The position numbers and the translations under genes are program-made. Below, in pieces: positions 56,690 through 64,000 of a DNA stretch of 64,000 bases. Below the pieces are notes generated by a model. It saw only the letters and a program-made list of their open reading frames with translations. It ran no database searches and was not told the origin of the DNA. The stretch comes from Stictocephala bisonia (taxonomy: Eukaryota; Arthropoda; Insecta; Hemiptera; Membracidae): contig JAQJVL010000111.1 in NCBI GenBank assembly GCA_035578905.1, positions 1,420,607 to 1,484,606 on the forward strand, in the 5' to 3' direction. Each line of letters begins with the position of its first letter. The first letter of the stretch is position 1.

Positions 56690-57234
56690 GGAAGGTGATG
56701 TACTGGAAAGTGGCAACAAGAGTCGTGGAGATAGTACGGAGCAGAGTTCCAAAGATCATAGAGTCCAGAAGGTAGAGTGGGAAGAAAGTAGTGTTGGGTA
56801 GTATGAGTGGCAGAAATCCAAAGAGCACGTGTCACAAGCGTTATGTCATATATTAATAGAGAGTGTGAAGTTAAGAGGAGTGTTGGGTAGTAAGCATGAG
56901 TGGCAGAGTTCCAAAGAGCATGTGTTACAAGTGTTATGTCATAGATTAAGAGAGAGTGTGAAGTTGAAGATGAGTGTTGGGTAGTAAGCATGAGTGGCAG
57001 AGTTCCAAAGAGCATGTGTTACAAGTGTTATGTCATAGATTAAGAGAGAGTGTGAAGTTGAAGATGAGTGTTGGGTAGTAAGCATGAGTGGCAGAGTTCC
57101 AAAGAGCATGTGTTACAAGTGTTATGTCATAGATTAAGAGAGAGTGTGAAGTTGAAGAGGAGTGTTGGGTAGTAAGCATGAGTGGCAGAGATCCAAAGAG
57201 CATGTGTTACAAGTGTTATGTCATAGATTAAGAG
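56690..57234. repeat. 94-bp tandem array, left part (about 5 copies)
   Basis: Units repeat every 94 bp (GAAGTTGAAG at 56960, 57054 and 57148) and contain GGGTAGTAAGCATGAGTGGC, GAGCATGTGTTACAAGTGTT and ATGTCATAGATTAAG. The first copies are diverged. The array is interrupted by the hAT element at 57235 and resumes at 62009. Confidence 0.93.
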
Positions 57235-57796
57235 CAGGGCCGTAGCTAGGCTGGGGCAACCGGGGCATTGCCCCGGGGCCCCCGGCCAGGGGGGGCCCCC
57301 AAATGAAGGTGGAAAAATTGAAAATGAAATTAAAGTTTATGTGAAATTTATTGATTACTGTAGGGATATTTCATCGAATCATCAAAATGTCTTTATAAAA
57401 AAATATTTAAATAGCTTTTCAATATAAAATAATGGACAGATATTGTTCTCACAGAGATTTCGTAACAAAAATAGACAGACTATCAATCAGCCTGTCAGTT
57501 GTCACGCAATTAAAGAAGTGCAGTTTGCACTTTTAGTTCACCTTACTCCCCCATCCCCAACAGTAATAAACTCGTCCTGACGTCGACGTGACGTAGACGG
57601 CTCCGTCTGCCGACTGCCTCTGCCACAGCTGACAGACGACAGTGAGAGTGACTACGACTAGTGACAGACAGCCCGGATAAGGTTATGTTATGTTGATGGT
57701 AAACTAACACCAAAAACTGACGTTTTGGCGTTCGCGTCCGTTACTCGTTTGTTACGGTGTTATACAATTTGTATTCTTATTCTTGTATTTGTTAAA

Positions 57797-57974
57797 ATGA
57801 AAAGAAGCTATCAAAGTGGGGCAAAGAAAAGGCAAGACAAGAAGAAAAGAGAAGAGGATGCTTCAAAGTGTTCTTCCACCCTATCTGCTTGGTTAAGTCC
57901 TACTACTAGTACTACTACAACTAAAAGTACTAATGTCACATCTACATCTAGTACTGAAACTAGACCAATAATTG
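57797..57974 (+). pseudogene. hAT transposase, exon 1
   Basis: ATG at 57797 opens MKRSYQSGAKKRQDKKKREE, the N-terminus usual in this transposase family, followed by a Ser/Thr-rich linker. The frame is open further upstream without a better start. The exon ends after the first base of a codon (phase 1) at a strong donor, G|GTGAGT (57975). It is basic, consistent with nuclear localisation. Confidence 0.85.
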
Positions 57975-58634
57975 GTGAGTGGTTTGAATTTAGATACGGT
58001 ATTTAGGCCTAATTAATTAGCTTGGCCAATAACTATTAATTAATATCTTAAAATTTAACTATGTTAAAATTAACTGTGTTAAAATTTAACTAGAGTTTGA
58101 GTGTTTGATTGAGTTTAGACCACTGTGTCTGACTCAGACTGCAATCTATTCTAATCTAATAAGCAATGTTTGTTTGTGAATTTATCACTAGTCATATATA
58201 GGCTACATATTACCTACTATTGTGTAGTGGTAATTTAATTTTTTATGTGACTTTTATGATTCCTTTGGTTTCTACTTCTTTCTGTGTAGGTATTTTATTT
58301 GTTTATACATGCACAGCAGCACAGCATGAATATCTATCATAGTAATTTTATATCTTTCTGTGATAATATGATGTAAAAAATGCACCACACTCGCTTGCAC
58401 ATTCATTATTTATGAGGCCATGTATCTACTCTACTGTATAGGTACATCAGCATCAGCTAGGCTGAGCTAGGCTATGTACTAAAATTGGGCTCGGCAGATT
58501 TAGTCCTAATAGTATGTTTTTCCAATGCAGGTGAAAGAGGTTTTGTTATATCTTTACAATGTTATTAAAATTGGCTTTAAATTATATGTTATATGTAACT
58601 AAATGATATTTTGACTTGCTATTTTTTATTGCAG

Positions 58635-58804
58635 CCTTAGTCCCAGGAAATGAGATTGAATAGGAAGTTACAGCTCAAGATAACGCTGAAGAAAGTATTG
58701 ATGAAGAAGTAACATGCCTAGGGCTAGGGCATCAACAAGAAAATTGTGCCAAACCTCCAACAAGTCCTACGTCAAGCAGTGAACTGATCGGCGTAAATGA
58801 TCAA
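58635..58804 (+). pseudogene. hAT transposase, exon 2, with an in-frame TAG
   Basis: The acceptor TTTATTGCAG ends at 58634. The joined codon restores phase and reads ALVPGNEIE, then TAG at 58661-58663 (codon 69), then EVTAQDNAEESIDEEV and on to NDQ before the donor GTAAGT (58805). All other codons in the exon are open and its end is phase 0, matching exon 3. Skipping this exon would break the frame. A single base change explains the stop; a sequencing error or polymorphism cannot be excluded. Confidence 0.85.
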
Positions 58805-59027
58805 GTAAGTAGACATGCCAAGTACAGAATACTTATATTATATTTTTCAACATAACAACATATGCTGTTTTATCGCCCTAAACATGGAATATTTACGATA
58901 AAATATTCCATGGTTACATGGAAGTAAACAGTATTACTTCCATGTAAACATGGAATTACAGTAAGTCCCTATTGTTATGATCATGTTTGTAAGAAAAAAA
59001 TACTAATGCATTGCAATCTACTTACAG

Positions 59028-61310
59028 GTGGAATGTAGCCGGACGAATAAAATTAATGAAACTTGTTTAAACACCGGAGAACCCCATTTTCCAGACCAGA
59101 TCATCGATCCAGAGGTGAAAAAACGAATTATTGAATTAGGACCCTATCAACCAGTTGGCCCATTTCCATATGATGGAAAACAAGGTAGGTCCTTTTCAGA
59201 CAATTATTTTACCCTGAAGTCAAAGTCTGGGCTCAAACTGAAAAGAACTTGGTTGTGCTATTCGTCCAAATTGGATTGTGTTTATTGCCAACCTTGCTGG
59301 TTGTTTCCCCAGAAAGGACCTGTAGGAGGATGGGATTCAGGATTAAGGGACTGGAAACATTTGTCTGATCGCATAAAGACACATGAGAATTCACAGCACC
59401 ATGCTGATTCCTGCTTGGTTTATGAGCAATGGCGACGTCATGGCTCAATAGACGATGCACTAGAAAAAGGTTTGAAGGAGGAGCGGAATTTTTGGAGGAA
59501 AGTTTTGAAGAGGGTCTTAGATGTCTCCCTTATGTTGGCAACATGCAACCTTCCTTTTCGTGGAGACAGTTGGCATATCACTGATAGAAATAAAGGTAAT
59601 TTTCTATCATTGATTGAATTGCTGTCAAAATATGACACTATCCTAGAAGATCTAATTACAAGGCCTAGTGGTACTGTTAATTATCTCAGTCCAACAATTC
59701 AGAATGAAATTATTTCTCTGATGGCTAGTGAAGTGCTTAGTGGAATTAAAGAAGAGCTTTTGAGTGCGCCTTTTTTCTCCATAATTTACGACACAACACA
59801 AGATGTAAGTAAAGTAGATCAGCTAAGCGAAGTTTTTCGCTATGTAAAGATTGACCATGACCAACTCGGAAAACCTTGTGAGTTGAGAATTTGTGAAACG
59901 TTTACATCTTTCACAGCAGTTACTGACCAAACCGCTTCGGGGCTAGAAGACGTCATCATAAAATCAATTTCAGAAAAAGGCCTTGACATAACAAAATGCA
60001 GAGGACAAGGATACGATGGTGCATCGGTCATGAGTGGTGTGTATAATGGAGTACAAAAGAGAATCCAAGAACTTGCACCCCATGCCTATTTCATTCACTG
60101 TGCCAGCCATAATTTGAATCTGGTTCTTAAAGATGCCGTTGAATGCAATCGAGAAATAGCACAATTTTTTGAGACGGTGCAAAATATTTACAGTTTTTTT
60201 GGCCACAGCATTGTTCGGTGGCAAGAACTAAAAGTCGTTTCTGGTTGTACAGAGAATCCGAAGGCTCCTGGTCCTAAAGACAAGGTAACATTAAAGACTT
60301 TAAACCCTACACGTTGGGCAGGGAGATATGAAGCTGTGTACGCTTTAAAGGAAAGGTTCGGTGATGTAATGAAAGCCTTAAATAAAATAATTTTGACAAG
60401 CAAAAAGCCAAAGGAAAGGAATGAAGCTGAGGGGCTCAAAAAAAGGTTAGAATCTTTTAGTTTTGTTTTGGTCTTGACTGTCCAGTGCAAAGTATTAGGG
60501 GAAATAAACATTGCCTCAAAATCCTTGCAAACGGAATCTATTGATTTAATGACAGCGTACGATCTCCTAGGCAATGCTTTATTGAAAGTAACCGAACTTC
60601 GTTGGTCCTTTGAAGAAGTCTGTAGTGAAGCAGAAGAAGTATGTTCAAAATGGGGGATTACGATTACCCATGAATTTATTAGCCAACGTGCAAGAAAGGT
60701 AAAAAAGCACTTTGATGAACTTTGTGAAGACCAAAGACTGACAGATCCTAAAAGCAATTTCAGAGTGACAATATTCTTCCCAATGGTTGATACTATAGTG
60801 TCACAAATTGACAACCGTTTTAAAGGCATGAAGCAAGTGATTGATGCCTATAAAATTGTTCACCCTTCTTTCCTGGCCTCATGTTCAGATGAAGAACTGC
60901 GTTGTGAAGCTGATAATTTTGTAAGCAGATTTTCAGATGATGTAACGCCATTGTTCAAAGCTCAGATTTTATCAGTAAGGAATGCTTTTCAATCCAAATT
61001 AAAGGATTTCAAAGAAGTAAAAGAAGTTGCAAATCTCCTACTCATTGAAAACAGTTCCCTAGCATCAACCTACCCGGATGTACTAACAGCATGCTTTATG
61101 TACCTCACAGTCCCTGTGACAGTAGCCAAAGCAGAGAGATCATTCTCAAAATTAAAACTCATCAAAAACTACCTGCGAAGCTCCATGTCCCAACAACGTC
61201 TCACTGATTTGGCTCTTTTGTCTATTGAAAATGACAGAGCCCGAAAAATAGATTTTGACCGAATTATTGATGTTTTTGCTAGTGTCAAGTCAAGAAGAAA
61301 GTCTTTTTAG
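59028..61310 (+). pseudogene. hAT transposase, exon 3 (760 codons, intact)
   Basis: The exon follows the acceptor CTTACAG and stays open to TAG. The layout is that of hAT transposases of the ZMYM/TTF group. A TTF-type zinc finger (C84, C87, C90 with W91, and H119 to H124, counting from this exon's first codon) lies in RTWLCYSSKLDCVYCQPCWL through HENSQHH. The RNase H-like core has D255 (IIYDTTQD) and D330 (GQGYDGASVMSG), CASH (358-361), NPTRWAGR (426-433) and the third acidic residue E703 in KAERSFSKLKLIKNYLR. The C-terminal dimerisation region spans about 670-735 and ends RLTDLALLSIE. All three catalytic residues are present. The exon alone lacks the N-terminus and a suitable first ATG (first internal Met at codon 232), so this copy is probably inactive because of the stop in exon 2. 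Confidence 0.93.
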
Positions 61311-62008
61311 TAAGTTCAGTTGCATTCTCACTATCAAACTAGTTGGGCAATTTTAAACTTGAGAATGAGTGGGTATTACCACCATTGATCATATATAATC
61401 AATGGTATTACCAGTATTACCATAAACACCATAAATAAATATACAATTTATTGTGTATTCAAAGGTATTACATAATTAATGATATTACTTGTATGTTTAT
61501 CTACTAAACTATATTGCTTGGATGTAGGCCTAAGAAGAGACTAAAAAGTTTTAAGACATCAGCACTTATGTCTTTATATATTTATTATCTATTGTGAATA
61601 AAATTTGAAAAAATAATTATGTTTTTAATTTTCCTTTCAGCACTATAAATAGAATACCAATCACAATGGTAAGCTGAAAAAATAATGGTTCTAAAAACCA
61701 AACTAATGGCACCAGGGCCAGGAGTCATACAAATTTGCATATAAAATCATTACCAGTTTATGACTTACCGTAGAAATTTGTAAACATAGTTTATGCAAAC
61801 AATTAAGTATTATAGATTTAATAAGAAAAAAAGGTAATAATAATAATAATAGGATAATAATAAAAAAATGCACATAAATTCTAAGCCTAAAGATCCAATT
61901 ACTGTATGCTTATATCTATTAATTAAAAAAAGTGCGAAATATATAACAAAGGGGGGCCCCGAATGGACTTTCTGCCCCGGGGCCTCCAAGGGCCTAGCTA
62001 CGGGCCTG

Positions 62009-62275
62009 ATTAAGAGAGAGTGTGAAGTTGAAGAGGAGTGTTGGGTAGTAAGCATGAGTGGCAGAGATCCAAAGAGCATGTGTTACAAGTGTTATGTCAT
62101 AGATTAAGAGAGAGTGTGAAGTTAAGAGGAGTGTTGGGTAGTAAGCATGAGTGGCAGAGATCCAAAGAGCATGTGTTACAAGTGTTATGTCATAGATTAA
62201 GAGAGAGTGTGAAGTTGAAGAGGAGTGTTGGGTAGTAAGCATGAGTGGCAGAGATCCAAAGAGCATGAGTTAGAG
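62009..62275. repeat. 94-bp tandem array, right part (about 3 copies)
   Basis: Direct continuation of the array at 56690-57234 after the hAT insertion. Units next to the insertion share the GAGGAG and AGATCC variants with the last left unit, so one homogeneous sub-block was split. Confidence 0.93.
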
Positions 62276-62399
62276 TGCGAGTCGTGTTTTGAATAGTTAG
62301 AACATAAGGACTACTCCAATGAAGTTAACAAATAAAAAAAACAATTATAACTGGTTGTATATTTATGTTACAATTGAACTAAGAAGTAGGATGAATTAT
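62276..62399. other. AT-rich spacer
   Basis: Nothing recognised. Confidence 0.4.
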
Positions 62400-62960
62400 G
62401 TTAAGCTTCTCTGTTGATAACAAGTCCTTCCGTGGAATCTATTAATTCGAGCAAACACAATTAATTACAGTAATTAAAACTCTTAGTAATCTTAAGACGG
62501 TTAAAGATAGCTAAAAGTAATACTTTATTTCGAAGGCCTGCTAAGGCATCGACAGGCCGCATTGCGCCGCTAAACACTCCACATTAAACAGAGGAAAAAA
62601 CGAATTGTTGGTGCAATCCAGAGAAAAGTAGCAATAAAGTTTTTTCCTGTCAATCTCCAGATGTGGGGTCGGCATGTATGTCACGCCACATGACTGTCGA
62701 CGGCAAATCTAATTATAACTGTTCATTAACATTCCTGGGGGCCGCTCACGCAATCCCCCTCCCCGTTTCTACTATAATCGTCCCGTTTTTGCGCTAGAAA
62801 TGCATTCACAAATTGAGTAAGTCCTTGGAACTCCGTGGCGTAATAAGTTCCCGGAGTACCGAGTTCTTACACTTGTCACGGACAGATGGTAACCCTTGCA
62901 GTCTGTAAATTCGCGAGGTATTATCGCGTCAGAAATAACTCTAAATTTCTTATTCCACGC
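62400..62960. promoter_or_regulatory. Candidate regulatory island, the longest in the window
   Basis: About 550 bp of complex, GC-richer sequence: GGCATCGACAGGCCGCATTG, CATGTATGTCACGCCACATG, GGGGGCCGCTCACGCAATCC, AATTCGCGAGGTATTATCGC. Homeodomain-like cores flank it (CACAATTAATTACAGTAATT, CTAATTATAACTG, GTTCATTAAC). No coding frame or splice-flanked exon is visible. Its composition resembles a conserved developmental enhancer. Confidence 0.33.
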
Positions 62961-64000
62961 TCAAACTCGTGTGGTTTTAAGAATAACTGCCCCTTTTTAG
63001 GTGCGTATCTGTAGCTAATCTTATGCAAGAGAATACAACATTTAAAATAAAGCTTTATTTTAAAACCCCATCCTATCTTACATTTACACGTAAACCAACT
63101 ATGGCGTTTGGCGCAATTTAATTCGAATTAAAAAATTGTGTTTAAATGAATCAATTCTTTTGTGATATTTCATATTGAATTATAGAGAAATATTCAGGCG
63201 TTCCATAATCACTAAAATACAAACTAAATAAAGTTTCAATTTTTAATTGTTTTATTTTATTAAATCTCGTTTTTTCAAAGATGCTGCAATAAAGAATTAT
63301 TCTTAAGTTGAATGAAATTAATTAGATTTTTCATAGAATACATATGCAACACTAATGTTACTAAATTGATGTAGGAAAATGTTGTTTTCTACTGTCTTAC
63401 TACCTTTTAAAGTAATAGTTATCCGCAACAGTCTTGTATGTGTTTGTTATAAATATAAATCAAAAATAAATTTTTTTTATTGTTTTTAATACTTTCTTTT
63501 TTCTAGCCTTTTTGTACTTTGTGTACGCATTTTTTAGACTTGAGTACAACTTAGATTTTCGTTTCAAGACAGCTAGCTACTTATACTCAAATAATCTCTT
63601 TGGTTATTTATTTTAATAAAAATAATTACATTTTTATTTAATTTACACCTAGCTAAAAATGTAAAACCATTTACCTTTCTCCTTAAGTGATGAGTTTATA
63701 ATTTTTTACTTTCAGTTTTATACCAAACTAGTATTTACCATGCAGAATGTTATGCATGACGGAATTTGTAAAGGGATATTTTTATTTATAATGTATAATT
63801 TTTATATAATTTGATTCCCAGGAGCTTCAATATTTTTGTGTTATTATTACAAACAATGTCTCTTTATTAATAATGCTGCTTATTGTTGTCTGTGATAATG
63901 AATTTTTTAACTTTTTCAATAACAAATTATGAATTTTTTTGTTACATGGATATATTTGTTCTTAACATTAATATTATTTACGTTTGATCGTAAATATCAC
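62961..64000. other. AT-rich DNA to the window end, nothing recognised
   Basis: No gene, homeobox exon or repeat seen on either strand. Confidence 0.45.

Larger units (their letters stand above)
57235..62008 (+). mobile_element. hAT DNA transposon, 4774 bp, nearly intact
   Basis: The left end CAGGGCCGTAGCTAGGC and the inverted right end CAGGCCCGTAGCTAGGC match at 16 of 17 bases. The 8-bp sequence ATTAAGAG flanks both sides (57227-57234, 62009-62016), the target duplication size diagnostic for hAT. Both ends are strikingly G/C-rich (runs of CCCC/GGGG and ATTGCCCCGGGG), unlike the AT-rich body. Inside is a three-exon transposase gene of the zinc-finger MYM/TTF type with a single in-frame stop. 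AATAAA signals follow the stop (about 61434, 61597). The perfect duplication suggests a fairly recent insertion. Confidence 0.96.

Noticed and set aside
56662..57015. 117-codon minus-strand frame with repeats
   Set aside because: Produced by the 94-bp tandem array; the same reading recurs at 61994-62266.
60188..60829. 213-codon minus-strand frame inside the hAT transposase
   Set aside because: Antisense shadow of the transposase exon.

Overview
This window looks like one piece of a large, AT-rich, repeat-laden insect genome. The evidence is: the terminal coding exon of the Prd-like homeobox gene aristaless (al) on the minus strand at 26483-27010; short interstitial runs of the insect telomere motif TTAGG (18346-18382, 51739-51760); decayed jockey/CR1-type LINEs, Penelope-like fragments, tRNA-derived SINEs, hAT, Tc1/mariner/pogo and TTAA-type DNA elements; and long AT-rich noncoding stretches. 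Gene density and repeat style suit a big hemimetabolous (possibly hemipteran) genome. That last point is inference only.

Layout. 1-9100: AT-rich DNA, then two LINE remnants facing each other (plus, 2285-5910; minus, 6061-9090). Each carries a minisatellite grown from its own coding sequence (89 bp x 17; 62 bp x about 42 with a 14-unit higher-order repeat). 9640-14560: SINE, Penelope GIY-YIG fragment, a 2.9-kb 36-bp minisatellite, and a G-quadruplex-type minisatellite family (GGGT runs) that recurs at four places. 15800-20600: a dispersed repeat, a 744-bp foldback element, a 96-bp array whose unit derives from the end of that foldback element and repeats the CRE palindrome TGACGTCA six times, a LINE RT scrap and a 51-bp array. 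22590-24052: Penelope-like scrap and two foldback elements. 24053-27010: 3' flank and last exon of al. 27011-64000: no further protein-coding host exon was found; this is probably al intron and/or upstream DNA, because the preceding homeodomain exon must lie at higher coordinates. It holds scattered GC-richer islands with homeodomain-like ATTA sites (candidate cis-regulatory DNA), more arrays (92, 61, 13 and 94 bp; a 216-bp GA tract) and DNA transposons. The transposons include a pogo-like PHD-finger derivative nested in a TTAA element (44252-46017), a decayed long-TIR IS630/Tc1-type element (51015-53422), and an almost intact 4774-bp hAT element (57235-62008) with a perfect 8-bp target duplication, inserted inside the 94-bp array.

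There is no operon-like logic here. One host gene (al) sits in a large non-coding landscape, and most of the rest is mobile DNA and tandem repeats (roughly 11 kb of 64 kb is minisatellite). Most long open frames in the window are by-products of tandem repeats and are not believable genes. The clearest recurring theme is minisatellites arising from, or being interrupted by, transposable elements: three arrays can be traced to element sequence by eye. I saw no evidence for a new multi-gene system.
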